Notes under the pieces: generated by a model
What the model was told of the DNA's origin: nothing
What the model saw: the letters and a program-made list of their open reading frames with translations, nothing else
Database searches by the model: none
Shown here: in pieces, positions 7,584-14,551 of the stretch
How the letters are laid out: every line of letters begins with the position of its first letter
Position numbering within the stretch: position 1 is the first letter of the stretch
Program-made: the position numbers and the translations under genes
Assembly: GCA_041744735.1 (NCBI GenBank)
Contig: JBGTKH010000503.1
Coordinates: forward strand, 1 to 20,917
Origin: JBGTKH01 sp041744735
GTDB taxonomy: Bacteria > Planctomycetota > Planctomycetia > Pirellulales > Pirellulaceae
Direction: 5' to 3'
Length of the DNA stretch: 20,917 nt

Positions 7584-7725
7584 GGAAACCCTTCCGCAGT
7601 GAATCACTGTATGAATCAGCGGGAAGTGGCACAAGCGTGCCCAGTATGCGCTGCCGGCACACCTGCGTCTGTCGGATGGAATTCAATTTCCGTGTAGCTG
7701 AAACGCGACACGCTGCTGGAGGTGC

Positions 7726-7800
7726 GGGTGACTGGGGTTGAGTCCGCAAAGCCATACCTTGCGACGCCCTGGGGCTTCGCGGACTCAGCCCCAGCCACCC
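7726..7800. repeat. Long imperfect palindrome (28-nt arms), planctomycete-type intergenic repeat
   Basis: Bases 7726-7753 pair with 7773-7800. The core CTGGGGTTGAGTCCGCAAAG (7732-7751) matches the right arm with only two G-T wobble positions, then one A-C mismatch, then five more pairs (GGGTG/CACCC). The loop is 19 bases. On RNA this is a hairpin of about 27 pairs. It lies 63 bases downstream of the stop of the response regulator gene (minus strand), where it could end or protect that transcript. No T run follows, and the changes that preserve pairing suggest a mobile repeat family rather than a simple terminator. Confidence 0.75.
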
Positions 7801-7862
7801 AAATCTGATCAGCAACTCGAGACGACCGGACGGAGACTCCCGACCACCGGGCGGGCAGCATC

Positions 7863-8513
7863 TCATTTGACGATGCCATTTTCCAAGGCGAAGCGAATCA
7901 ATTCCGCCGTACTTTGCAGATTCAGCTTTTCCATGATCCGCGCGCGATAGGTCGACGCGGTGCTGCTGCTGACTTTCATTTGACTGGCGCAGTCCTGCAG
8001 CGATTTGCCGGCACCGAGAATCTGCAGCACGTCGAATTCGCGTGCCGACAGCGCCTCGACGCCGACCCGCTCGCGGCGTGGGCGACGCAGGTGTCGAATC
8101 ACTTCCTGCGAGACGCGCGGCGAAATGTAAATCTCGCCGGCGCACACCGCTTTGATTGCCGCAACCAATTCGTCGACCGCGGCGGATTTAATGAGGTAAC
8201 CGTGAGCCCCAGCTTCCAATGCCCGCACGGCGTAGTGAATATTTTCGTGAACCGTCAAGACCAGAATCTTGATCGGGGGGCGGTGTCGCAACACCGCGTC
8301 GATCACTTGCGGCGCGTCGAGTTGCGGCATGGAATAGTCCAGCACGACGCAATCCGGACCGGTTGCCTCGATCACCTCGAGCACTTGCCGCCCGTCGCTG
8401 GCCTGACCTACGACGTTGACGGTGCCACTGTCGTCGAGAATTCGCGCCAGCGCTTCACGGACCATCGCGTGATCGTCCGCCAACACCACCGAAATGCGAC
8501 GAGCGAGATTCAT
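7863..8513 (-). CDS. NarL/FixJ-type response regulator (REC + LuxR helix-turn-helix)
   Basis: 216 aa from the ATG at 8513 (MNLARRISVVLADDH); an ATG five codons upstream is also possible. The receiver domain has acidic pocket D13-D14, phospho-acceptor D59 in VVLDYSMP, T87 and K109 (YLIKSA). The C-terminal LuxR-type DNA-binding domain runs from about residue 154 (ALSAREFDVLQILGAGKSLQ) through the recognition helix SSSTASTYRARIMEKL. All signature residues are present, so it should be a functional DNA-binding regulator. It lies 36 bases downstream of the histidine kinase on the same strand, so the two probably form a cognate pair. Target genes are unknown; the usual GKSNKEIA of the HTH is replaced by GKSLQDCA, a mild variation. 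Confidence 0.92.
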   Translation of the reverse strand: MNLARRISVVLADDHAMVREALARILDDSGTVNVVGQASDGRQVLEVIEATGPDCVVLDYSMPQLDAPQVIDAVLRHRPPIKILVLTVHENIHYAVRALEAGAHGYLIKSAAVDELVAAIKAVCAGEIYISPRVSQEVIRHLRRPRRERVGVEALSAREFDVLQILGAGKSLQDCASQMKVSSSTASTYRARIMEKLNLQSTAELIRFALENGIVK

Positions 8514-8549
8514 AACACCCGACCCCATCCCTCAATCATCGCAGCACGG

Positions 8550-10502
8550 TTACGTAGGACCGTTTCGCAGCGGCAAATCGACGACGATCTGCGTCCCCTC
8601 GCCGGGCACGCTCGTGAGACGAAAATCGCCCGCGAGCAATTCCACCCGTTCGCGCATGCCTAGCAATCCCAAGCGCGAGTTGCCCGGCTGCTCCACGTCA
8701 AAGCCTTGTCCGTCGTCCCGCACATGCATCCGCAAACGTTCCTGATCCGCTTCGATGTTCACCGAAACGCGATTTGTCTTCGCATGTTTCGCGACGTTGG
8801 TCAACGCCTCTTGGAGGATGCGATAGACATTTTCGCCGACGGACCGCGGGATTAGATGCGGCTGAAAGTTCATTTTCGCTTCGACCGCAATACCCGTGCG
8901 GTGTTGAAAGTCCGCACAGAAGGATTCGACGGCGTCGAGCAAACCCAAATCGTCCAGCACGGCAGGTCGCACACGCGTGGCGAACTCGTGCAAGTTGCGC
9001 AATAGCTGTTCGATTTCTTGCTCGGCACGGTCCAGCAGCAGTTGCCTTCGCTCGGAGTTCTGCTGGCGCGCCGCAGACTGCACGTCGAGACTGATGGCGG
9101 TCACCAATTGCCCCAGTTCATCGTGCAGCTCGCGTGAAATCATCCGCCGTTCGGTTTCTTGTGCAGCGAGCAATTGCGCCGAAAGCTGCCGCAACCGCGT
9201 CTCTGAATCAGCAATCCGCTGCGTCTGCTGTTGGCGCACCACAGCCGCTTGCGCCCAGTAATGTGCCAACACGGCCACCACCAACATCGCGCCGGCTGCC
9301 GTCAGTATAAGCTTCCACAGCAACTGCGACGACTCCGCGAATACCTGCTGGCGCGGCAAGTACGAAACCAGTATTACGGACATTCGCCGCCGCACGTCCT
9401 GTGGCGCGTCGGTGCCCCTTGCTGGATCAATCACCGTCAGGCGATTGGCAGAAGAACGCGCCGACAGATCAAATGTCCGCGTCACAAAAAAGCCTTCGGA
9501 CTTTAAGAACTCCTCTTCCGATCGTTGCTTGACGGCGCGCCACGCTTGCGGAAACTGCTGGTCGAACGATCGCTCGTGGCCCAGCATCCAGCCCCAGGCG
9601 TCGCCCAGTTCGGGACCCAGTAGATACTGGCCGTCGGCCTTGAGTAGCAACGTCAAACCGGGCAGCGGAATTTCGTCCAGCTCGGTCAGCAATTGCGACC
9701 CGAGATAGTTGAGCGCTAACAAACCGCGCCGCCGGCCGGACGCATCAAATACGGGTGTCAGAAAACGCACGACCGGCTTTAGCGGCCGCTCGATCGCGCC
9801 GTGCTCGACGTTCAGATCGAAATCCGAAACAAAGACCTCGCCGCGCCGCAGCAACAACGCCTCCTGAAAATAGTAACGGTCATCCTTGCGCTGCAGTTCG
9901 CCGTGCGGCACGGACTGTGCGCGTCCGCCGGAAAAATTCACGCGGATCATTTCCTGGCCCGATTCGTCAAGGTAGCGAATCTGATCGTAGATCGCCTTGC
10001 GGTCGGCAAACCGTTCGTATTCGGCTTCAACTTCCCCGCGCGCCGATTCTTCGCCGGACAAATATCGCATCAGTACTTGCTGCTCGGCCAGGTAGAGCAA
10101 ATCCGCGAACACCGCTGTTGTCTCGCGCGAAATCACTTCCAGCCCGACGTTGACGCGATGCCGGCCTTGTTGCTCGCGCAAGTCTCGCTCGTAATGCCGA
10201 TCCAGCCAGTAGATGAGCGCAATCACAACACCCAGCGCGACAGCCGCCGCCGTGTCCGCGAGCAATTGCCGTTTCATCGCCGGCCACGACCAGCCGGCCG
10301 GACGTTGGTAATGGGTTTGTGATCCAGGTGACGACATCCGATTGATACCGTGCGGTGAAAAAAGTCGACGGAGCGGAAGACGGTCGGTTACTTTCCAGTC
10401 TACGGGCTGAAATCGCCGCTTCCCATCCGGAACTTGGGGGCGGGGCTTGCTCGGCTTGCCGTTCTCTGTGCGAACGACGCGGGATTGAGTAGACTTGCTC
10501 AT
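8550..10502 (-). CDS. Membrane sensor histidine kinase (extracytoplasmic sensor, HisKA_3, HATPase)
   Basis: 650 aa as the longest frame. TM1 at residues 79-100 (ALGVVIALIYWL) and TM2 at 395-417 flank an extracytoplasmic region of about 295 residues resembling a Cache-type double sensor (YDQIRYLDESGQEMIRVN, RYYFQEALLLRRGEVFVSDF, RPLKPVVRFLTPV). The kinase core is HisKA_3: H460 in ERRMISRELHDELGQ, N569 in ILQEALTNVAKHA, DDGQGFD at 596-602 and LGLLGMRERVELLAG. It should autophosphorylate and pass phosphate to the adjacent NarL-type regulator. The first 55 residues are basic and unlike a sensor kinase N-terminus; starts at residue 56 (10337) or 76 (10277) would place TM1 nearer the N-terminus. 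AGGA lies only two bases before the first ATG, so the start is uncertain. The ligand is unknown. Confidence 0.9.
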   Translation of the reverse strand: MSKSTQSRVVRTENGKPSKPRPQVPDGKRRFQPVDWKVTDRLPLRRLFSPHGINRMSSPGSQTHYQRPAGWSWPAMKRQLLADTAAAVALGVVIALIYWLDRHYERDLREQQGRHRVNVGLEVISRETTAVFADLLYLAEQQVLMRYLSGEESARGEVEAEYERFADRKAIYDQIRYLDESGQEMIRVNFSGGRAQSVPHGELQRKDDRYYFQEALLLRRGEVFVSDFDLNVEHGAIERPLKPVVRFLTPVFDASGRRRGLLALNYLGSQLLTELDEIPLPGLTLLLKADGQYLLGPELGDAWGWMLGHERSFDQQFPQAWRAVKQRSEEEFLKSEGFFVTRTFDLSARSSANRLTVIDPARGTDAPQDVRRRMSVILVSYLPRQQVFAESSQLLWKLILTAAGAMLVVAVLAHYWAQAAVVRQQQTQRIADSETRLRQLSAQLLAAQETERRMISRELHDELGQLVTAISLDVQSAARQQNSERRQLLLDRAEQEIEQLLRNLHEFATRVRPAVLDDLGLLDAVESFCADFQHRTGIAVEAKMNFQPHLIPRSVGENVYRILQEALTNVAKHAKTNRVSVNIEADQERLRMHVRDDGQGFDVEQPGNSRLGLLGMRERVELLAGDFRLTSVPGEGTQIVVDLPLRNGPT

Positions 10503-10565
10503 GTCCTAACCGTGCTCGTAGAGGTTACGCCCGCCGAACGCAACTTGGCCGCTGTCACTTTAATT

Positions 10566-10638
<73 letters not shown>

Positions 10639-10678
10639 CTCTCGCACTTTTGCGAAACTAGCGAGATACCGCAGATAG

Positions 10679-10727
10679 CCTCCGAGCCCGTCGATTAACG
10701 ACTTCGGTGCCTCGACAGGCTCGGAGG
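10679..10727. repeat. Hairpin-forming inverted repeat downstream of tRNA-Arg
   Basis: CCTCCGAGCC at 10679-10688 pairs with GGCTCGGAGG at 10718-10727. Inside it, TCGA (10691-10694) pairs with TCGA (10712-10715) across a 2x2 internal loop. There is no T run, so it is more likely a small interspersed palindrome or a processing/termination structure than a classical terminator. It ends 25 bases before the next gene. Confidence 0.6.
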
Positions 10728-10752
10728 ACCGTCGTACATCTTCCGGAGAGTC

Positions 10753-11019
10753 ATGAAGCAGATCAAAGGCGAACGGTTGTACGTGAACTTAGGAGCGTCG
10801 CAAGTTCGGCGGCGGCTGAAGGGGCATGGTTTCGGTGTCCGCAAGGTGGAAAGCGCCGGTACACAGCGGGCGGTGATCATTCACACGGCGACAGGCCAAC
10901 ATCTGCGCGAACTGAAAGCTCTGTTCCAGGACGTGCTGCCGTCGGCCGAGGATGAAGGTCGAGACGAAGAAATCGAATCCACAACAAACGACTTGGTGCC
11001 GCCAAATCGCACCGAGTGA
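10753..11019 (+). CDS. Small hypothetical protein
   Basis: 88 aa. GGAGAG sits a few bases before the ATG (GGAGAGTCATG), which supports both the start and the gene. The protein is basic in its first half (KQIKGERLYVNLGASQVRRR, LKGHGFGVRKVE) and acidic in its last 25 residues. Alternating beta-like segments (RAVIIHTATG) and a helix (HLRELKALFQDVL) suggest a small alpha/beta fold. No signal peptide, membrane segment or metal motif is seen. I do not recognise the family. It is followed on the same strand, 96 bases on, by the GYD-domain gene. Confidence 0.65.
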   Translation: MKQIKGERLYVNLGASQVRRRLKGHGFGVRKVESAGTQRAVIIHTATGQHLRELKALFQDVLPSAEDEGRDEEIESTTNDLVPPNRTE

Positions 11020-11115
11020 TTCTATCGGGCGTGTGCCGACCGCGGTAAAATGCACCGGTTCGCACGGCGACCTTTTCAACCGTTTCAAAACGCTTTGGCA
11101 ACAGGAGGACTTCCC

Positions 11116-11412
11116 ATGGCTACTTTCGTTTCCAGCATCAAGTTCACGGCGCAGGGAATTCAAAACATTCGTGATACGTCCAAACGAGCCGCGGCGCTGA
11201 AAGCGGCGGCAAAGAAGGCGGGCGTTAAGATCAAGGAGATCTACTGGACGTTGGGGCCGAGCGACGGGCTGTTGGTGTTCGAGGCCGCGGACGACGAAAC
11301 CGCAACGGCGCTGATGCTGCATCTGTCGTCGCAGGGCAACGTGCAAACCCAAACCTCGCGCGCCTTTACGGCCGGCGAAATCGACAAGATTCTGGCCAGT
11401 ATGCCGCAGTAG
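11116..11412 (+). CDS. GYD-domain protein
   Basis: 98 aa from the ATG at 11116; AGGAGG seven bases upstream decides this start over one 22 codons earlier. The sequence MATFVSSIKFTAQGIQNIRD, then KRAAALKAAAKKAGVKIKEI and YWTLGPSDGLLVFEAADDET follows the GYD family (ferredoxin-like, dimeric alpha/beta barrel type): a first strand 'Fi-L-k-T-qGi--i-dt--R', an A/K-rich helix, then 'Y-t-G-yD-v---ea-dd---a'. Here the eponymous G-Y-D is GPSDG. The family is about 95-105 aa, matching this length. Its biochemical role is not established. No partner gene suggests one. Confidence 0.85.
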   Translation: MATFVSSIKFTAQGIQNIRDTSKRAAALKAAAKKAGVKIKEIYWTLGPSDGLLVFEAADDETATALMLHLSSQGNVQTQTSRAFTAGEIDKILASMPQ

Positions 11413-11441
11413 AAACGTTTCGCAGGCAATTCAAAACCCGT

Positions 11442-11579
11442 GTCCCGTAGCGGACTTCGTGAGAATTCCGAAGTTTCACAACTTCGGCTACAGTTTTGAA
11501 ATGTCCTCTAGTCCCGTAGCGGACTTCGTGAGAATTCCGAAGTTTCACAACTTCGGCTACAGTTTTGAAATGTCCTCTA
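11442..11579. repeat. Perfect 69-bp tandem duplication containing switchable hairpins
   Basis: Bases 11442-11510 and 11511-11579 are identical over 69 bp. Each unit holds a perfect 8-bp hairpin, CCGAAGTT-TCAC-AACTTCGG (11468-11487 in copy 1), closed further out by GTAGC (11447-11451) and GCTAC (11487-11491). An alternative stem, ACTTCG (11454-11459) with CGAAGT (11469-11474), uses the same bases and excludes the first. The unit resembles a planctomycete interspersed palindrome. It fills the gap between convergent genes, and the last bases of copy 2 supply the TAG stop of the minus-strand gene. Confidence 0.9.
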
Positions 11580-11783
11580 GAGTTTTTCGGCGTCCGCCGA
11601 CAGAGCCACGCCGCGGATGGCCATCAATAACGCGCGAGTTCGTTTCGCGTCTTGGGCACTGAGTGCCGTTAATGCCTCGTCGGCCAGATTGCCGATTTGC
11701 GACCACTTCCGAATTTGCCGGTTGGTTTTCTTCCGCTCGGCGCGTTCCGCCTCTTGCTGATTGATTGCTTTGCCTTTGGCCAT
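11577..11783 (-). CDS. Small basic hypothetical protein
   Basis: 68 aa from the ATG at 11783, with CGGAG seven bases upstream on the minus strand. MAKGKAINQQEAERAERKKT followed by NRQIRKWSQI is strongly basic and helical; the second half (LADEALTALSAQDAKRTRAL, MAIRGVALSAD) predicts two amphipathic helices. There is no cysteine, membrane segment or signal peptide. The charge suggests nucleic-acid or ribosome contact, but that is speculation. The stop TAG overlaps the last bases of the 69-bp repeat copy, so the original C-terminus may have been changed by the repeat. I do not recognise the family. Confidence 0.6.
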   Translation of the reverse strand: MAKGKAINQQEAERAERKKTNRQIRKWSQIGNLADEALTALSAQDAKRTRALLMAIRGVALSADAEKL

Positions 11784-11809
11784 GATCCGACTCCGCCGCA
11801 AAAAATGTG

Positions 11810-11830
11810 GGACGGATTGGCAATCCGTCC
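11810..11830. repeat. Short perfect palindrome, interspersed type
   Basis: GGACGGATT (11810-11818) and AATCCGTCC (11822-11830) form a 9-bp stem with loop GGC. It lies 26 bases upstream of the minus-strand gene starting at 11783, in its leader. A motif of the form GGACGGATTGGCAATCCGTCC recurs in several planctomycete genomes as I recall, which makes a repeat family more likely than a local operator. Confidence 0.6.
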
Positions 11831-11939
11831 TACGTAATGTCCGAGACTGATACCTTGCCGGGACACGATCGACAGTGGTCTGATTCTATCCGCGAATCGC
11901 AACGGCCGGTAGCACGGCAGCGACACATTTCGGTGATGT

Positions 11940-12266
11940 TCAGTGTCCCTCGCTGGCGCGTCGGGCTTGTGCATCATCGCGGGCGGGCGCGGGTGCGATC
12001 CAGTCCTCGAGATGTTCGGCATGCTCGCGCAGTTGCGCGGCCATCTGCTTCCATTGAGCGGGATCGTCGGTGCGCAGCGTCCGCGCGACGTGTTCCAGCA
12101 ACTCGTGTGGCGGGTGGAATTGCGTGCCCACGAACACGCGGCGCGTCAAATCGCCGAGAATGAACGACAGGTGGTCCTCGTGCTTGTCGGCGGGCCGGTC
12201 GCGGTCCAGCACGTCCGCCAACAGACGATATGCCGAAGCGTACTTATCCCGGTCAGTTTGATCCAT
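11940..12266 (-). CDS. Hypothetical protein with repeat-derived C-terminus
   Basis: 108 aa from the ATG at 12266; GAGGA lies about eight bases upstream. The first 90 residues look like a normal soluble helical protein (MDQTDRDKYASAYRLLADVL, FILGDLTRRVFVGTQFHPP, LREHAEHLEDWI). The repeated pattern of histidines and acidic residues (HEDH, HPPHELLEH) is noticeable but matches no metal motif I know. The last ten residues, AQARRASEGH and the stop, are encoded by bases 11940-11972, which look like a planctomycete interspersed repeat whose translation gives ARRASEG or LARRASG in many unrelated frames. The native end of the protein was probably replaced. Family not recognised. Confidence 0.6.
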   Translation of the reverse strand: MDQTDRDKYASAYRLLADVLDRDRPADKHEDHLSFILGDLTRRVFVGTQFHPPHELLEHVARTLRTDDPAQWKQMAAQLREHAEHLEDWIAPAPARDDAQARRASEGH

Positions 12267-12359
12267 GATAGCAATCCTCACCAGCTACAAATGTAACGGG
12301 CGGTCACCGCGAGTGCAAAGGACGCAGGCAGCGGGGGGTGAGAGGCGTAACACCGAACC

Positions 12360-13139
12360 TTACTGCGACAACGCGAAGGCGACAAACGAAACCGCGGTGG
12401 CCAGCGCGGCGACGCAGGCCCAACGCAGTGTGCGGAGCGGCCGGCGCCGACGCGGCTCGGCCAATTCCGGGGGCTTGATCGATTTGACGAGCTGCGCCAG
12501 CACGTCGAAGCCGTCGTTGTTGAGAAAACAGCAGCCGACGTGATGGCCCCCCTCGGCTTCCAGTTGCCACACAGCCTTGGCCGGAATGCGAACTAATCCG
12601 CCCAGCGCGTCGTGCATCTCCAACAACAAGCGCCCGCCGGGAGTGGCCGGCTGCGACGAAAACAATCGGAACCCGCCGGCCGAGTAGTTAACCAAACGCA
12701 CGTTCAGCAGGCTGTCGCCGGCCAATTCCTGCCGCGCGCTGGCCTCCAGCGATATTTCGTAGCGCGCGTCCTGGCGTTGATCGACGTAGCCTGACGCGGC
12801 CAGCTTCGGCAATACATGGTCCGGCAACTCGCCCGCGAACACGCAACCCAAGTACCAACTATCGGGACCGGCGGGCCGCATCCAGCAGACCTCGGCATTC
12901 AACGTCAGATTCAATCCCAATTCGCTCACCTGCAGCCGCAGTGTGAACGCTTCGTCAACGGGAATGGGGCTGGAGATGGCCACCTTAGCACCACTGCGCG
13001 ACAGGTCAATCAAGCGGCCTTGCACAGTGGCCGGCTGTCCTTGCGATGTCCACTCGACAATAATCACGACCTGATGACCGTCAAACGCCCGATAACGTGC
13101 TTCACGGCGTTGCGAATGGTTTTGGATGGTATCATTCAT
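12360..13139 (-). CDS. Membrane-anchored protein with two PilZ domains
   Basis: 259 aa. Two PilZ-like domains follow each other. The first has R11xxxR15 (RREAR) and D45-L-S-R-S-G50 in GRLIDLSRSGAKV. The second has R122xxxR126 (RQDAR) and N151-Y-S-A-G-G156 in LVNYSAGGFRLF. Both keep the RxxxR and (D/N)xSxxG signatures that bind cyclic di-GMP, so both could bind it. After a basic linker (EPRRRRPLRTLR, 228-239) there is a single C-terminal TM helix at about 240-257 (ACVAALATAVSFVAFAL), with the positive side predicted inside; the domains therefore face the cytoplasm as a tail-anchored receptor. No gene is directly coupled to it. No strong ribosome binding site precedes the ATG. Confidence 0.85.
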   Translation of the reverse strand: MNDTIQNHSQRREARYRAFDGHQVVIIVEWTSQGQPATVQGRLIDLSRSGAKVAISSPIPVDEAFTLRLQVSELGLNLTLNAEVCWMRPAGPDSWYLGCVFAGELPDHVLPKLAASGYVDQRQDARYEISLEASARQELAGDSLLNVRLVNYSAGGFRLFSSQPATPGGRLLLEMHDALGGLVRIPAKAVWQLEAEGGHHVGCCFLNNDGFDVLAQLVKSIKPPELAEPRRRRPLRTLRWACVAALATAVSFVAFALSQ

Positions 13140-13383
13140 AAGGGTTCTAAGTTGCCCAGGGTCCAGGTGCGGCCACGGCGGAACGACGGAATCACCTGCC
13201 CCTGCTATTAAATAGCTTTTGCTTTCCTTGCATGACGAAGATTTTATGTGAACGACAGGAAATTATCTTACAGGGCCGAAGAATCCCACCTTACAGGGAA
13301 TCTGGCGTCAAGCGGCCGACCGGCAAAGCCAAGGGGCGACGGAATTCTTATCGCAAGTTACGACCCACCCTGACAACAAGCTG

Positions 13384-13470
13384 ACACCAGTGTCGGCTAT
13401 GATTTCGTGGTCCCTTTGTGGACGTGCCCCCGCGTTGGCTGACAGAGGCAGGAGTCAACGCGGGGTTTTT
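13384..13470 (+). ncRNA. Candidate small RNA: promoter-like motif followed by strong terminator
   Basis: TATGAT at 13398-13403 is a good -10 hexamer, although the -35 region is weak. A transcript from about 13410 would contain a small stem GTCC/GGAC (13420-13433 region not included in the terminator stem) and finish at the Rho-independent terminator at 13428-13470. No ORF on the plus strand uses this terminator, so either a short RNA or a leader is made here. The call rests on context only. Confidence 0.3.
13428..13470 (+). terminator. Rho-independent terminator (plus strand)
   Basis: CCCCGCGTTG at 13428-13437 pairs perfectly with CAACGCGGGG at 13456-13465 and is followed at once by TTTTT (13466-13470). 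This is the best terminator in the window. There is no protein gene on the plus strand between it and the region before 12300, so its transcript is unexplained. Confidence 0.8.
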
Positions 13471-13503
13471 ATGCGCGCGTAAGTTGAGATCCCTGCACCT
13501 CGC

Positions 13504-13533
13504 TTGCACTCGCACCGCAGTATCGGCTAGATT
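13504..13533 (+). promoter_or_regulatory. Putative promoter of the WYL regulator
   Basis: TTGCAC (13504-13509), an 18-base spacer and TAGATT (13528-13533) precede the ATG at 13569 by about 35 bases. The sequence around the -10, CAGTATCGGCTAGATTT, closely copies CAGTGTCGGCTATGATTT at 13389-13406. Two related -10 regions within 130 bases suggest use of the same sigma factor. Matches to the -35 consensus are poor. Confidence 0.35.
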
Positions 13534-13568
13534 TATGCCTCTACCGCCTTGGCCAAGCAGACCTGAAG

Positions 13569-14351
13569 ATGGATTCGCAGTTGCACAATCGATACCGTCG
13601 CATCATACGATTTCTATCGTATTTGCAATCCGGCTCGCGGTATAACGCGGTCCAGTTAGCCCGCGAGTTTCAGGTCAGCCGCCGCACGGTGTTTCGCGAC
13701 ATCGCCCTGCTGCGCGACATCGGCATTCCGATCAGTTACGACGACGTGCGTGACGGCTATTACGTTCCCGCCGGTCAGCGCCTGCCGCAGGTTTCGGGGT
13801 TGAACGAAGATGAGCTGATCATGCTGGTGCTGGCGGCTCATCTGTCGCTGTCGCAATTGGTGCCCGAGACAGCCTGTACCGTGCGCGAGGCAACCGCCAA
13901 ACTGTTAGGGACGTGTTCGGAACGCACACGGTTGGAAGTTTCGAATTTGCTCAACGTTTGTACGGCCGACTTTTTATGCGACGATCCGGGCACCGCGGCT
14001 CCCGCCAGTTCAGGCGACCATTTCGTGCTGCAGTCGATTTTGAACGCCATTCGTCAGAACCGGCAGATTCGCATTTCGCTCGCTGGCCCGTCGCTGGGTC
14101 TGGCCGTGCAAACGAAAATCGCTCCGTACCGTGTTGTGGTTTCCACGGATCGATGGTTACTGATTGGGCGATCGTCATTCGACCGCAAGACCTGCTCGTA
14201 TGACATACGGAATATTCAGAAGGTCGAAATCACAGAGGAGTCTTATACCATTCCACGTGGATTTCGCTATCGCGATTTCGAATTGCCGGCAGGTGACGCT
14301 GCCGCGATGCCCGAGCACCGCATTCCACAGGCTGACCTCAGTCATTTATAA
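13569..14351 (+). CDS. WYL-domain transcriptional regulator (winged HTH + WYL)
   Basis: 260 aa. Residues 9-68 form a DeoR/HTH_11-type winged helix: RRIIRFLSYLQSGSRYNAVQ, then LAREFQVSRRTVFRDIALLR and IGIPISYDDVRDGYYV, with SRRTVFRDI as the recognition helix. A linker helix region (DELIMLVLAAHLSL) leads to a WYL domain at about 154-230 (KIAPYRVVVSTDRWLLIGRS, TCSYDIRNIQKVEITEESYT). The usual W-Y-L is RWLL here, a common degenerate form. Such proteins bind DNA as dimers and sense ligands, often nucleotides or single-stranded nucleic acid, through the WYL domain. The gene lies 200 bases upstream of the methyltransferase-kinase operon on the same strand and may regulate or be cotranscribed with it. 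No clear ribosome binding site precedes the ATG. Confidence 0.88.
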   Translation: MDSQLHNRYRRIIRFLSYLQSGSRYNAVQLAREFQVSRRTVFRDIALLRDIGIPISYDDVRDGYYVPAGQRLPQVSGLNEDELIMLVLAAHLSLSQLVPETACTVREATAKLLGTCSERTRLEVSNLLNVCTADFLCDDPGTAAPASSGDHFVLQSILNAIRQNRQIRISLAGPSLGLAVQTKIAPYRVVVSTDRWLLIGRSSFDRKTCSYDIRNIQKVEITEESYTIPRGFRYRDFELPAGDAAAMPEHRIPQADLSHL

Positions 14352-14551
14352 ACGGCTGGGCGCGGCAACCACCGGCGCCAACGCGCGGCTGCAGACAGCA
14401 TGCGGCTGTAGAAGGGGGCGGCCGGAATTTGCGTGGGAAGAACGGGGCATCCTTCCGGCAGACGATTGCCGTGTTTCCCGATCCTCCTCTCCCACTTGCC
14501 AGCCGCCATTTACGCTCGTTATCCCGTTTCCCTGTTTTGAGTCGAACCATC

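Larger units (their letters stand above)
13140..13568. other. Divergent intergenic region between PilZ gene and WYL regulator
   Basis: A 429-base region without a recognisable protein gene. It must contain the promoter of the PilZ gene (minus) and that of the regulator (plus). Its right part holds a promoter-like TATGAT, a strong plus-strand terminator and a second promoter-like motif, listed separately. Between 13210 and 13380 I see no structure I can name. Confidence 0.6.

Noticed and set aside
7726..7800. Insertion sequence or MITE with terminal inverted repeats
   Set aside because: No target-site duplication or transposase is visible and the arms are separated by only 19 bases, so I list it as a palindromic repeat.
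7480..8145. 221-codon minus-strand open frame overlapping the response regulator
   Set aside because: Runs across the end of the regulator, the palindrome and the start of the small membrane gene; composition is arginine/serine-rich and no motif is present.
11442..11579. CRISPR array
   Set aside because: Only two copies directly abutting with no spacer; a tandem duplication of a palindromic element explains it.
11807..12163. Plus-strand frame beginning GRIGNPSY
   Set aside because: The start is the translated palindrome at 11810-11830 and the rest is antisense to the minus-strand gene at 11940-12266.
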